DNA of 64,000 nt from Halopelagius fulvigenes (lineage in GTDB: Archaea > Halobacteriota > Halobacteria > Halobacteriales > Haloferacaceae), in assembly GCF_042662625.1 (NCBI RefSeq), contig NZ_JBHSXH010000015.1, forward strand, positions 1,178,001 to 1,242,000. The letters are read 5' to 3'. Shown here in pieces: positions 7,559-16,489 of this stretch (position 1 is the stretch's first letter; each line of letters starts with the position of its first letter). Below the pieces are notes generated by a model. It saw only the letters and a list, made by a program, of their open reading frames with translations. It was not told the origin of the DNA and did not search any database. The position numbers were made by a program, and so were the translations under genes.

Positions 7559-9343
7559 TCACTCGCCGAGGGGCGTCTCCGCGTCCGCGTCCGAGAGTAG
7601 ATCTAACCGTTCGAGTGTCGAACGCGCGGGCCGCCCCGACTCGTCCCACCCGCGACGCTCGTAGTACGCAGAGAGCAACGACTCGAACGCGTCGGCGTCC
7701 AACCCCTCGCGGTGCCCCCGAACCTGCGATCGGCGGAGGGCGACCGGCAGGGAGTCGTCCGAACGGTCGAACCCCTCGCGGACGTTGAACAGGCGCGTGA
7801 GGTTCCACACTCGTTCTCCGAGCGTCTCCAAATCGACGTCGTAGCCGCGCTCTTCGAGCATCTCCGCCGCACGCTCCGACAGCACGTCGCCCACGAAGTC
7901 GTCGGCGACGAGACACCACGAGGCGGCGCGGGCGTCCTGTTCGGCGACGACGCTGGCGGCGCGTTCCGCCTCCGTCCACGCCTCGGTGGCGAACACCTCC
8001 TCGACGACCGGCCGTGCGCGGCGGTGGCACGCGCCCCTGTCGCTTGTCGCATATGCGAGCGCCTGCGCCGGGGAGCCTCGGGGGTCGTACGTCGGCAGCG
8101 AGACGCCCTTGACGACGGGCACGAGGTCCGAACCGCCGAACCTGTCGGCGGCGGCCGCCACCCCCTCGGCGAGCGCGTCCCCCAGTTCCGTCTCCCGTCG
8201 CGCGACGTTCTCCAGCAGTTCCCGCGCGGACTCCGCATCGCCGAACGCCGGCGCGCCCTCGGCGAGATACCCCTCCTCGGCGGCGCGGATGGCCCACGCG
8301 ACGGCGTTGCCGGCCGAAATCACGTCGAGGCCGAGTCGGTCGCAGAGGCCGCCGAGTTCGGCGACGGCGTCGAAGTCGTCGATTCCGAGGGCCGCGCCGA
8401 GGGAGATGGGCGTCGCGCCGCGCGGCACCGTCTCCTCGCCGCCCCCGGGTCCGTCGTCGCCCTCGCCGCCCCCGGGTCCGTCGTCGCCCTCGCCGCCGAC
8501 GCGAAAGTCGCCGGGAACGTCGTCGTCGGACGTTTCGCGCGCGACGGCCGCCGCGCGCACCGCCTCGATGCCGATGTCCTCCGCGCCCGCGAACGTGCCG
8601 TCGCGCCACCCGCGCGTCGGAAGTACGTCCGCCGCGTCGGCGAACTCGACGGTGCCGACCGTCCCGTGGGCGTCCAACCACCGACCGGCGTCGCTCGACC
8701 GGAACGACGCCGCGAGTTCCTCGGACTCCTCGCTCGGCGTCGGCGGGTCGTCGCGGGCGGCGACGGCCTTCAGTCGCTTCGACCCGAAGACGGCCCCGAC
8801 GCCGCCGCGCCCGAAGTGGTGGTCGCCGCCGTCCACCGCGACGGTGGCGAACCGGACGCCGTTCTCGCCCGCCGGGCCGATGCAGGCGACGCCGCCGTCG
8901 AACGCGGCGTCGGTCGTAAGCGCATCCTCGCCCCACGAGTCGGTCCGCGCGATCCGAACGTCGCCGTCGGAGACGACGAGGGCCGACGGTTCCGGCGCGA
9001 CGCCCTCGACGACGAGGAGCGCGTTCGGTCGGAGCGACCCGACGAGGCGGGAGGCGAACGACCCGCCGACGTAGGAGTCGAGAAACGCGCCCGACAGCGG
9101 CGACTTCGTGACGGCGGCGACGCGCGTCTCGCCGGGGAGGTGGCCCGAGAGGGGGCCGAGCGCGAAAATCAGGACGTTCTCCGCCGAGAGCGGGTCCGTC
9201 CCGGGGTCCAGCGCCTCGTAGAGGTAGCGCGCGGCGAGACCCTTCCCGCCGACGAACCGCTCTCCCCAGTCCGCGGGGAGTCGTTCGCGGCGCGTCTCGC
9301 CCGTCGAGAGGTTCGCCCGGAGGGCGTACGGCGGCGTCTCCAT
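7559..9343 (-). CDS. aldehyde:ferredoxin oxidoreductase family protein lacking most 4Fe-4S ligands
   Basis: A 594-residue homologue of tungstopterin AORs. Conserved segments are visible: GKGLAARYLYEAL (33-45), GPLSGHLPGETRVAAVTKSP (63-82), HHFGRGGVGAVFGSK (175-189), GLDVISAGNAVAWA, and ATSDRGACHRRA, which matches the pterin-binding SNRGACH motif. The CxxCxxxC group that normally follows the GAE segment (about 268-285) is absent. Its place is taken by an acidic stretch and a Gly/Asp repeat linker. The ATG at 9343 is chosen because METPPYALRANLSTG fits the family N terminus. The gene is last in a minus-strand series and convergent with fdhA, two bases apart. It may have unusual electron transfer or altered function. 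Confidence 0.8.
   Translation of the reverse strand: METPPYALRANLSTGETRRERLPADWGERFVGGKGLAARYLYEALDPGTDPLSAENVLIFALGPLSGHLPGETRVAAVTKSPLSGAFLDSYVGGSFASRLVGSLRPNALLVVEGVAPEPSALVVSDGDVRIARTDSWGEDALTTDAAFDGGVACIGPAGENGVRFATVAVDGGDHHFGRGGVGAVFGSKRLKAVAARDDPPTPSEESEELAASFRSSDAGRWLDAHGTVGTVEFADAADVLPTRGWRDGTFAGAEDIGIEAVRAAAVARETSDDDVPGDFRVGGEGDDGPGGGEGDDGPGGGEETVPRGATPISLGAALGIDDFDAVAELGGLCDRLGLDVISAGNAVAWAIRAAEEGYLAEGAPAFGDAESARELLENVARRETELGDALAEGVAAAADRFGGSDLVPVVKGVSLPTYDPRGSPAQALAYATSDRGACHRRARPVVEEVFATEAWTEAERAASVVAEQDARAASWCLVADDFVGDVLSERAAEMLEERGYDVDLETLGERVWNLTRLFNVREGFDRSDDSLPVALRRSQVRGHREGLDADAFESLLSAYYERRGWDESGRPARSTLERLDLLSDADAETPLGE
8436..8489. repeat. two perfect 27-bp tandem copies inside the AOR gene
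   Basis: Units 8436-8462 and 8463-8489 are identical and in frame, giving GEGDDGPGG twice in the protein. They lie where other AORs carry their cluster-binding cysteines. The identity suggests recent slippage or duplication. Confidence 0.9.
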
Positions 9344-9425
9344 CGTCGGATTCGAAGGGCGCGAGGGGTATGAGGCGTTCGGCGGACGGTCACTCCGAGT
9401 CACGCGGGGCCACCGCGTTACCGGA

Positions 9426-11051
9426 CTACGTCCGGTTGTCCGACGGGCTTCGCCCGTCGAAGTCTCCGAAAAGCGCGTCGAGCGGAATCTCCGAGACGAG
9501 CGTCGCCGCGCGGTCGTACGGGTCGGCGGGTCGGCCGTCCGCCGCGGAGTCGCGTTCGGGCGGTTCGACCCCCGCCGCCTCGAAGACTCGGCGGACGAAC
9601 GCCGCCCGCGCCACGTCGTTCTCGAAGAGGCCGTGGAGGTACGTCCCGAGGGCGTCCCCGCGGCGCGCGCCGAGGGAGGCGTCGCTCGCGCCCGTCTCGG
9701 GGTCCGTAAATGGCGTCTCGACCGCCGCCGTCGCCCGCGTCTCGCCGGCGTGAATCTCGTAGCCGGAGACGGGGCCGGTCGCGCCCGCGACGGGGCCCGA
9801 CCCCTCGACGGTCCACTCGACGGCCGCGACGCGCTTCTCCGGGGAGAACGCCGTCTCGACCGGGAGCAGTCCGACGCCGGGAATCTCGGTCCGGTCGCCC
9901 GTCCCCTCGGCGTCGGCGGCGAGGAGTCTCTCCCCGAGCAACTGGTAGCCGCCGCAGAGGCCGACGACGGGGCCGTCGAACGTCCGGAGTCGGTCGTGGA
10001 GTCCGGCCTCGCGGCAGGCGAGGAGGTCGTCGGCGGTGTTCTTCGTCCCCGGGATGACGACGGCGTCGGCGGAAGAGAGGTCCGAATCGAGGGGGACGAA
10101 GGCGACGCGGACGCCGGGTTCCGCCGCGAGGGGTTCGAGGTCCGTCGCGTTCGAGATGCGCGGCAGGCGCGGGACGGCGACGGCGACGCCCTCGTCGGCG
10201 GAATCGGGACCGCCGAGCGTCGCCCGTTCGCCCTCGGCGGGGAGCGAGACGCTGTCCTCCTCAGGGAGTCCGGGGTCGTCGTACGGGAGGACGGCCAGTA
10301 TCGGAACGCCCGTTCGCTCCTCGAACGCGTCGAGGCCGGGGTCCAGGATCGACCGGTCGCCGCGGAACTTCGTCACCGCCGCGCCGACGACGCGTTCGCG
10401 CACGTCGTCGGGCATCAGTTCGAGCGTTCCGACGAGGGAGGCGAAGACGCCGCCGCGTTCGATGTCCGCGACGAGAAGCACGTCCGCGTCCGAAAAGCGC
10501 GCCGCCTCGACGTTCGAGAGGTCCCTGTCGTGGAGGTTTATCTCCGCTATCGACCCCGCGCCCTCGGCGACGATAACGTCGTGGCGGGCGGCGAGGCGGT
10601 CGTGGGCCGCCTCCGCGGCGGTCCGCGCGCGGTTCCAATGGGAGTCGTAGTACTCGCCCGCGGAGAGGTGCGCCACCGCCTCGCCGTCCACGACGAGTTG
10701 CGACTCCCCGTCGCCGCGGGGTTTCAACAGGACGGGGTTGTGGTCGGTCGTCGGGCGAACTCGCGCTGCCCGCGCTTGGACGTACTGCGAGACGCCCACC
10801 TCGCCGAAGACGTCTCGGTCGCTCTCGCTTTCGTCCCGAACTGCGTCGGCCCGGGGGACGGCGCGGGCGTTGTTGCTCATGTTCTGCGCCTTGAACGGCG
10901 CGACGGAGACGCCCCGGTCCGCGAGGCGGCGGCAGAGGCCCGCGACGACGGTGCTCTTGCCGACGTGGCTCGCGGTGCCCGCGACGAGGAGCGTTCGGGC
11001 GGGGCGGGACTCCTCGCCGGTCGGCGCGTCGGAGGCGTCGCCGTCGGTCAT
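9426..11051 (-). CDS. cbiP: cobyric acid synthase (adenosylcobyrinic acid a,c-diamide amidotransferase)
   Basis: A 541-residue CbiP/CobQ enzyme, amidating four side chains of the corrin ring with glutamine as donor and ATP. The N-terminal dethiobiotin-synthetase-like domain carries the P-loop AGTASHVGKST (about 24-34), the family signature FKAQNMSNNA and the downstream AEGAGS loop. The C-terminal class I-like glutamine amidotransferase domain has the nucleophile in VVGLCGGYQLLG and the catalytic His in GTYLHGLFEN. It is slightly longer than bacterial homologues because of short acidic inserts. The gene lies 31 nt downstream of the glycosidase gene at the end of the cobamide operon. Confidence 0.93.
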   Translation of the reverse strand: MTDGDASDAPTGEESRPARTLLVAGTASHVGKSTVVAGLCRRLADRGVSVAPFKAQNMSNNARAVPRADAVRDESESDRDVFGEVGVSQYVQARAARVRPTTDHNPVLLKPRGDGESQLVVDGEAVAHLSAGEYYDSHWNRARTAAEAAHDRLAARHDVIVAEGAGSIAEINLHDRDLSNVEAARFSDADVLLVADIERGGVFASLVGTLELMPDDVRERVVGAAVTKFRGDRSILDPGLDAFEERTGVPILAVLPYDDPGLPEEDSVSLPAEGERATLGGPDSADEGVAVAVPRLPRISNATDLEPLAAEPGVRVAFVPLDSDLSSADAVVIPGTKNTADDLLACREAGLHDRLRTFDGPVVGLCGGYQLLGERLLAADAEGTGDRTEIPGVGLLPVETAFSPEKRVAAVEWTVEGSGPVAGATGPVSGYEIHAGETRATAAVETPFTDPETGASDASLGARRGDALGTYLHGLFENDVARAAFVRRVFEAAGVEPPERDSAADGRPADPYDRAATLVSEIPLDALFGDFDGRSPSDNRT

Positions 11052-11082
11052 ACGCGTACGGTCGTCGCCCGAGGTAAGAGTC

Positions 11083-12375
11083 TCATCGGTTCGGGACGGC
11101 GAGGGGGTCGGCGGCGGTCCAATCGAGGTAGAGCGCCGCGCTCCACGAGAAGCGGTCGCTCCCCCGGCCCGCGCCCGTCTCGGGGTTGAAGTACTCGCGG
11201 AAGCCCGCGGACCGAATCAGCGAGACGCTGTCCTCGCGGACGCGCGCCGCCTCCTCGTCGAACCCGACGCGGCGCAGGCCGCGTTCGAGCAGCCAGTTCA
11301 CGTTCTGCCACACCGGCCCGCGCCAGTAGCGGTCGTAGTCCACGTCGGGTCCGACGTACGACGGGGCAGCGTAGTCGTACGCGAGAAACTCCGAGAGCGT
11401 CTCGCGGAGTCGTTCGCGCTGGTGGTCGTCGGGGGCACCCGCGAGCGTCGGGAGGAGGCCGGCGACGGAGGGGACCGAGAGCGGTTCGTCGGAGACGAGG
11501 TCGTAGGAGACGTACAGGCCGAGTTCGTCGTCCCACCGTCGCTCCCGCAGGGCGCGCCGCGTCGCCGTCGCCTGCGCGTCCCACTCGGCCGCCGCCTCGT
11601 CGTCGCCCGCGTCGGCGAACAGCGCCGAGAGCGACTCGCAGGCCCGGACGTACAGGGCGTTCGTCAGCACGTCCTCGACGACGAACGGCGACTCGCGGCG
11701 GAGGCGTTCCTCGTCCCAATCCAGCGCCCGGCCCTGCCGGACGAGGGCGACGTAGCGGTCGTAGTCCCAGTCCGTCGGCCGTTGCGCGGCGAAGTTCTCG
11801 TCCTTGCGGTCCTCGCGGACGTACTCCACGTCGCCGGGGTCGAACCGTTCGAGGGGGGCGCGCCACGCGGGCGAGTCGTCCATCCCCGTCGCCCACGGGT
11901 GCCGCACCCAGACGAGTTCGCCGTCGTCGGAGCGTTCGGTGCGCCACCACTCGCAGTGGTCGCGGAGGGCGGGCAGGACGGCGTCGCGGAACGCCTCGTC
12001 GCCCGTCAGGTCGTACGCGTGGCGTGCGGCGGGGACGACCATCGGCGGTTGCGTGATTCCGCTCGTCCGGACGGTGCCGCCCGTCCGGTCCGCGGAGATT
12101 CCCCACTCCTCGGGGCCGGGGAAGTAGCCGCCGGCGTCCGACCAGAACGCGATTTGGGGGACCATCCCGTTTCGCCACTGCGAGTCCAGAAGCGTCCGGA
12201 TCTCCCGCTTGGCCGCCTCGGGGTCGGTCCGGGCCAGACCGACCGCGACGAACGCGCTGTCCCAGTTCCACTGGAAGGGGTACAGCGTCGCCGAGGGGAT
12301 GGTGTAGCCGTCCCGGCGGTTCGACTCAAGGACGGAGGCCGCCCGGTCCCGCGTCTCGTCGGTGTTACCGCGCAT
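11083..12375 (-). CDS. MGH1/GH63-like glycoside hydrolase (trehalase/mannosylglycerate hydrolase clan)
   Basis: A 430-residue (alpha/alpha)6-barrel-type glycosidase. Typical stretches are YPFQWNWDSAFVAVGLA near the N terminus, QWRNGMVPQIAFW, TQPPMVVPAA, YDLVSDEPLSVPSVAGLLP, and the C-terminal YRGPVWQNVNWLL-like segment RYWRGPVWQNVNW with FREYFNPETGAG. These recur in the GH37/GH63/MGH1 clan acting on short alpha-glucosides or mannosylglycerate. The substrate cannot be fixed from sequence. No signal peptide, so cytoplasmic. The ATG at 12375 is preferred over a TTG at 12402. It sits between cbiZ (23 nt upstream) and cbiP (31 nt downstream), an unexpected location. Confidence 0.8.
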   Translation of the reverse strand: MRGNTDETRDRAASVLESNRRDGYTIPSATLYPFQWNWDSAFVAVGLARTDPEAAKREIRTLLDSQWRNGMVPQIAFWSDAGGYFPGPEEWGISADRTGGTVRTSGITQPPMVVPAARHAYDLTGDEAFRDAVLPALRDHCEWWRTERSDDGELVWVRHPWATGMDDSPAWRAPLERFDPGDVEYVREDRKDENFAAQRPTDWDYDRYVALVRQGRALDWDEERLRRESPFVVEDVLTNALYVRACESLSALFADAGDDEAAAEWDAQATATRRALRERRWDDELGLYVSYDLVSDEPLSVPSVAGLLPTLAGAPDDHQRERLRETLSEFLAYDYAAPSYVGPDVDYDRYWRGPVWQNVNWLLERGLRRVGFDEEAARVREDSVSLIRSAGFREYFNPETGAGRGSDRFSWSAALYLDWTAADPLAVPNR

Positions 12376-12398
12376 ACGTCTCCGTGGCGCGGGTGCGG

Positions 12399-13166
12399 TC
12401 AAGAACGGTTCGGTCGCTCCGCACCCGGCGGGCGCGACACCGCCGCCCGGTCGTCGGTGACGACGCCGTGCGCCGCCTCGGAGACGGATTCCGGCGGGGC
12501 CTCGTCGGCGTAGCGCGAATCGAGGGAGGCGAGGAGGGCGTCGCGCACGCAGGCGCGGGCCGCCGCCCCAACCTCCGTCGCGCTCCCGGAGTACGCCGCC
12601 GAGTCGCCCGCGGGGTCGCAGGCGACGACCACCGCGTCCGTCGTCGTCCCCGGAACGCCCGTCCGCGAGAGGAGGGTCGCCGCCTTCGCCTCGGCGGCGA
12701 CGGCGACGAGGTTTTCGAGCGCACCCGGTTCGAGGGCGCGCGTCGTCCCGACGAGGACGTTCACCGTGCCGGCGGGCGTCGCGTCCGTGTCGGCGTCGGG
12801 GTCGCCGGAGCCGTCGGACCCGACGGTCGAACCCCCCGAGTCGAGGGGCAACGCGGCGGGGTTACTGACGCCCGCGGTGACGACGGCTTCGACCGGTCCG
12901 AGTCGGGCGACGCGCGCGTGACGCATCGAGACGCCGGTGAGCAACGCCGGGCCGTCCTCGTCGAACCCGGTGTCCGCGAGTCGGCGCGCGACGTAGCCGT
13001 CCACGTCTCTGTCCGCCCAGCCCTCGGGGACGCTCACGTTGTACGCGGCGGGGCCGACGGACTCGCCGCCGGCGTGTCCCGTCGAGAGCCACCGGGTCTC
13101 GGGTCTGCGGAGGCGGCAGACGCCGTCGCGGACGAGGCAGTCGAAGACGCCGGCGGTGTCGGACAC
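12399..13166 (-). CDS. cbiZ: adenosylcobinamide amidohydrolase (cobamide remodelling)
   Basis: A 255-residue CbiZ-family protein. These enzymes cleave the aminopropanol side chain of adenosylcobinamide to give adenosylcobyric acid, the archaeal route for salvaging incomplete corrinoids. Recognisable stretches are WLSTGHAGGE near residue 26, LLTGVSMRHARVARLG, VVTAGVSNPAALP and TTDAVVVACDPAGDSAAYSGSATEVG. A low-complexity Gly/Asp/Ser insert sits near 107-130. The start is GTG at 13166, 3 nt after the cobD stop. The enzyme completes the salvage loop because the neighbouring CbiB, CobY and CobS rebuild the cobamide. Confidence 0.9.
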   Translation of the reverse strand: MSDTAGVFDCLVRDGVCRLRRPETRWLSTGHAGGESVGPAAYNVSVPEGWADRDVDGYVARRLADTGFDEDGPALLTGVSMRHARVARLGPVEAVVTAGVSNPAALPLDSGGSTVGSDGSGDPDADTDATPAGTVNVLVGTTRALEPGALENLVAVAAEAKAATLLSRTGVPGTTTDAVVVACDPAGDSAAYSGSATEVGAAARACVRDALLASLDSRYADEAPPESVSEAAHGVVTDDRAAVSRPPGAERPNRS

Positions 13167-13169
13167 GTC

Positions 13170-14180
13170 TCAGGCGTTGAGGAGGGCTTCGATGAGCCTG
13201 TCGTTCTCTTTCGGTCGGCGGACGGCGACGCGGACGTGCGAGTCCAGTCGGGGGAACGTCCGCGCGTCGCGGAGCGACAGCCCGTGACTTCTGGCGTGGG
13301 CCAACAGGTCGTCCACGTCCCTCTCGCCCACGTTGAGGAGGAGGAAGGGGGCGTCCGAGGGGTGGACGTCGTACGCGCCTTCGAGGGCGTTCCGCATCCG
13401 GGTGCGTTCATCGAACACCCGGTCGCGCGTCTCGGCGACGAACGACGATTGTTTCAGGCAGTACTCGCCCACGTCGGCGGCGGGGGCCGACAGCGCCCAC
13501 GTCGGGCGCGCGCGCTCCAGTCTGTCGAGGAGACCACCGGTCGCGACGGCGAACCCCGCGCGCAGGCCGGGCATGCCGAACATCTTCGTCAGGGAGCGAG
13601 CGACGACGACGCCGTCCTCGCCGGCCAGGCTGGGGTAGTCCGTGAAATCGAGGAACGCCTCGTCGGCGACGAGGACGGTGCCCGCCTCCCGGCACCGCGC
13701 GAGGAACGCGCGGAGGTCCGTCGGCGGGTACGCCTCGCCGGTCGGGTTGTTCGGGTTGCAGACGACGACGGCGGCGTGACCGGACGGGTCCACGGAGAGC
13801 AGTTCGTCGTGGGCGACGGGGACGGGGACGCCGCCCTGCAGTCGGACTTCGCGGTCGTACTCGCCGAAACTCGGCTCGGGGAGGACGACGGTCTCTCCGC
13901 TGTCGACCGTCACGCCGAAGGCGAGTCGGAGGGCTGCGAGTCCGCCGGCGGTGGGGACGACCTGTCGGGGGGCGCAATCGACGTATCTCGCGGCGGCGAT
14001 GCGGTAGTCGGCGTAATCGTCGGCGGGGTACCGGGAGGTGACGCCGAACGCCGCCTCGTACGCCATCGCCGCCCCCGGCGGCTGCCGCGGGTTCGTGTTG
14101 GCGCTGAAGTCCACGAGCCGGTCGTCGTCGGAACCGCCGTGCGGAACCCGAGACACGGAGGAGACGGCATCAGGGTCCAT
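13170..14180 (-). CDS. cobD: L-threonine-O-3-phosphate decarboxylase (PLP-dependent)
   Basis: A 336-residue class-I/II aminotransferase-fold enzyme that makes (R)-1-amino-2-propanol phosphate, the linker joined to cobyric acid by CbiB. The PLP lysine is in ARSLTKMFGMPGLRAGF, and the Asn/Asp of the PLP pocket is in VVVCNPNNPTGE. VDFSANTNPRQPP at the N terminus is typical of CobD and its relative HisC. The family context (CbiB, CobS, CobT) separates it from histidinol-phosphate aminotransferase. The ATG at 14180 gives an 11-nt overlap with cobT. An upstream start at 14210 would add ten residues. Confidence 0.88.
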   Translation of the reverse strand: MDPDAVSSVSRVPHGGSDDDRLVDFSANTNPRQPPGAAMAYEAAFGVTSRYPADDYADYRIAAARYVDCAPRQVVPTAGGLAALRLAFGVTVDSGETVVLPEPSFGEYDREVRLQGGVPVPVAHDELLSVDPSGHAAVVVCNPNNPTGEAYPPTDLRAFLARCREAGTVLVADEAFLDFTDYPSLAGEDGVVVARSLTKMFGMPGLRAGFAVATGGLLDRLERARPTWALSAPAADVGEYCLKQSSFVAETRDRVFDERTRMRNALEGAYDVHPSDAPFLLLNVGERDVDDLLAHARSHGLSLRDARTFPRLDSHVRVAVRRPKENDRLIEALLNA

Positions 14181-15162
14181 CGTCCACATTGAGACGTGCC
14201 AGCATATCAAGCGTTGCGTCGGCTACGCGCTCGCAAACGCCTTCTCGCGAGGCGAGATAGAGCGCGCCGCCCATCGCGGCCCCCTCCTTCGCCACGCCGT
14301 CGGCGTAGGCCGAGAGGGGACCGGCGTCCGGGGCGTCGAACCCCGGGTCGGTGACGACCAGTTCGAGGTCGAACGACGCCGCCGCGGCGGGGAGTTCGGG
14401 CACGTCGTCGCGGAGGTAGGACGTGGTGGCGAGCGTCATCGACTCGGGGACGCCCGCGTGGCGGACGAGTGCGGCGACGGCGAGCATCTGCGTCCCGCCG
14501 CCGAGAATCACCTCGGTCCCCGATTCGAGCGCGCCCGCGGCCAGTCCCGCGGCCACCGCGAGGACGGGGTCGCCGACGAACCTGACGGCCAACTCGGGCG
14601 CGTGGGCCGCCCGTCCGGGTTCGAGGTCCGACGACTCGAACGCCTCGGCGACGGCCCGTTCCTTCAGTTCGACCGGGTTCTCGGGGAGCGACGAGGAGAC
14701 GGGCCACTCCTCGCCGAGGGCGCGGAGGACGGCCATCGCCGTCGTCGTCCCGCCGGGCACCGTCTCGCCGACGACGATCTCCTCGTCGGGAAGCGCGCGC
14801 CCGAGTTCCCGCGCGGCGGCGAACGCCCCCGGCGCGGTCTGAACGGGGTCCGGTTCGCCGATGTCGCGGCCGGGTTTCGCGCCCACCGTCACCGTCGGCG
14901 CGGCGGTCGGACGCGCCAGACCGCCGTCCACGACGGTCGCCTCGAAGTCCAGCAGTTCGTACACCGCGCGGGTGACCGCCGCGGGCGTCGGACACCCCGA
15001 CGGACTGACCGGCGTGACCGGCGCGCGAATCGGCTCGCCGTACGTCAGAATCTCCGCGTCCGCGCTCGGCGTGTGGAGGAGCAGGTCCCGCGTCGCGCCC
15101 GCGGCGCTGATGCCGTCTCGTTCCGCCGTGCGGGTGGTGCCCGCGACGAGTATCAGTCGCAC
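14170..15162 (-). CDS. cobT: nicotinate-nucleotide:dimethylbenzimidazole phosphoribosyltransferase-type protein
   Basis: A 330-residue protein of the archaeal CobT family, which activates the lower base as alpha-ribazole phosphate. It begins VRLILVAGTTRTAERDG with GTG at 15162, overlapping cobY by 10 nt. The motifs ETVPGGTTTAMAVLRALG and EVILGGGTQMLAVAAL match the phosphate-binding loops of the family. The usual bacterial catalytic region is less clear, as is common in archaeal members. It lies between cobY and cobD in a coupled series. The lower-base specificity cannot be told from sequence. Confidence 0.85.
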   Translation of the reverse strand: MRLILVAGTTRTAERDGISAAGATRDLLLHTPSADAEILTYGEPIRAPVTPVSPSGCPTPAAVTRAVYELLDFEATVVDGGLARPTAAPTVTVGAKPGRDIGEPDPVQTAPGAFAAARELGRALPDEEIVVGETVPGGTTTAMAVLRALGEEWPVSSSLPENPVELKERAVAEAFESSDLEPGRAAHAPELAVRFVGDPVLAVAAGLAAGALESGTEVILGGGTQMLAVAALVRHAGVPESMTLATTSYLRDDVPELPAAAASFDLELVVTDPGFDAPDAGPLSAYADGVAKEGAAMGGALYLASREGVCERVADATLDMLARLNVDDGP

Positions 15163-15737
15163 AGGTCCTCCGCGAGTTCCGCGTCGTCCGGTCGGTTCAC
15201 GTTGACCGCGAGGCGGGCGTCGTACGTAACCCGCACGGTGTCGTCCGGGGATTCCGACACGACGTTCAGTCCGGTCGGCGCGAGTTCCCGCCCGTCGCGG
15301 TCGAAGGTGGTGTCCGCGGACGCGCCGAGTCGGCGCTTCAACGCCGCCGGGACGCAGACCGTCACCGACGCGCACTCGCCTTCGGAACCCGCCCGCCGCG
15401 CCGCCGCGACGGCGTCGTCCACGTGGGTGGCGGCGAGGAGGGGCAAGTCCGCGGCGACGGTGACGGCGGGGCGACCGACCGCATCGAGGGCACACCCGAG
15501 GTCATCGACGTACCCCTCGCCGGGCGTCTCGACGGTCGAGATTCCGCTCTCGCGCGCGTGAGCGGCCGTCTCGGGGGCGTTCGGGGAGACGACGGCGTGG
15601 AGGGTATCGACGCCGCTCTCGCGGAGTGCCGCCGTCACTCGGTCGAACATCGCCGTCCCGTCGATACGGACGAGGGGTTTCTCCGTCTCGCCGCCGAGGC
15701 GGGTGCCGCGGCCGCCGCATATCAGAAGAGCGTCCAC
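15153..15737 (-). CDS. cobY: adenosylcobinamide-phosphate guanylyltransferase (archaeal type)
   Basis: A 194-residue nucleotidyltransferase-fold protein, the archaeal replacement for the CobU guanylyltransferase activity. It activates adenosylcobinamide phosphate with GTP. The nucleotide-binding signature LICGGRGTRLGGETEKPLV is at residues 4-22, and the metal-binding Asp lies in VTVAADLPLL. The GTG at 15737 is chosen because the glycine-rich loop must sit at the very N terminus. It overlaps cobS by 16 nt upstream and cobT by 10 nt downstream. Confidence 0.9.
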   Translation of the reverse strand: MDALLICGGRGTRLGGETEKPLVRIDGTAMFDRVTAALRESGVDTLHAVVSPNAPETAAHARESGISTVETPGEGYVDDLGCALDAVGRPAVTVAADLPLLAATHVDDAVAAARRAGSEGECASVTVCVPAALKRRLGASADTTFDRDGRELAPTGLNVVSESPDDTVRVTYDARLAVNVNRPDDAELAEDLCD

Positions 15738-16489
15738 GCTATCACCCCCGCGTGGAGTCCGACGGCGCGCCCGAGTTCGTTGGCCGCGCCGAACACGTCG
15801 CCGCTGACGCCGCCGAGGCGGTCGTCCGCCCACCGACCGACGAGGGACGCGACGCCGACGGGCGCGAGTGCCGCGGCGACGACGCCCGCCCCGCCCGCGA
15901 ACGCGGCGACGAGAAGGAGGGGCGCGAGAGCGACGGCGACCGGTCGGAGGTCCGAGGCGTCGGCCTCGCCTACGAGCGCGGACCCCATCCCCTCGTGGGC
16001 GGGGGTGCCCGCGCAGACGAGGTACGCCATCCCGGCCTTCGCGCCGACTTCGGCGGCGAGGGCGACGGCGAAGACGGCCGGCGGATGCCACCCGCGCGAA
16101 ATCGTGAGGGAGAACGCGCCGAGGGCGAGAACGAGCAGGACGACGCCGAGCGATAACGCGCCGCCGACCCCGGTGGCGGAGTCTTTCAGCACCGCCGTGC
16201 GACGCTCCGCGTCGCCGTGGACGGCGGCGGCGTCGCCCACGTCCGCGAGGCCGTCGGCGTGCGTGACGCCCGTGAGGAGGTAGAGGACGAGGAGGTAGAG
16301 CGCAACCGCCGTCGGCGCGGGGAGGGGAAGCGAGAGCGCGACTGCCGCGAGGAGACCGACGACGTAGCCGACGAGGGGGAACGCGGCGGGCGTCCGGCGG
16401 AACGCCTCCCACGACTCCTCGTCGCTCTCGACGGGGAGGCGAGTGAGGAACGTCAGGCCGCCGCGGACGGCCGTCAGAGTCAGAACCAC
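15722..16489 (-). CDS. cobS: cobalamin (5'-phosphate) synthase, membrane protein
   Basis: A 255-residue polytopic membrane enzyme that joins alpha-ribazole (phosphate) to AdoCbi-GDP. The CobS signature is present: HADGLADVGDAAAVHGD around residues 79-95, then VLKDSATGVGGALSLG. About six hydrophobic spans follow, and TFLTRLPV at the N terminus is also typical. The start is GTG at 16489, overlapping cbiB by 10 nt. The reaction occurs at the cell membrane, consistent with its neighbour CbiB also being membrane-bound. Confidence 0.92.
   Translation of the reverse strand: MVLTLTAVRGGLTFLTRLPVESDEESWEAFRRTPAAFPLVGYVVGLLAAVALSLPLPAPTAVALYLLVLYLLTGVTHADGLADVGDAAAVHGDAERRTAVLKDSATGVGGALSLGVVLLVLALGAFSLTISRGWHPPAVFAVALAAEVGAKAGMAYLVCAGTPAHEGMGSALVGEADASDLRPVAVALAPLLLVAAFAGGAGVVAAALAPVGVASLVGRWADDRLGGVSGDVFGAANELGRAVGLHAGVIAWTLF

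Noticed and set aside
5826..8936. A 1036-codon minus-strand frame across fdhA and the AOR gene
   Set aside because: It spans two real genes with strong family motifs in other frames and its product is Arg-rich low complexity.
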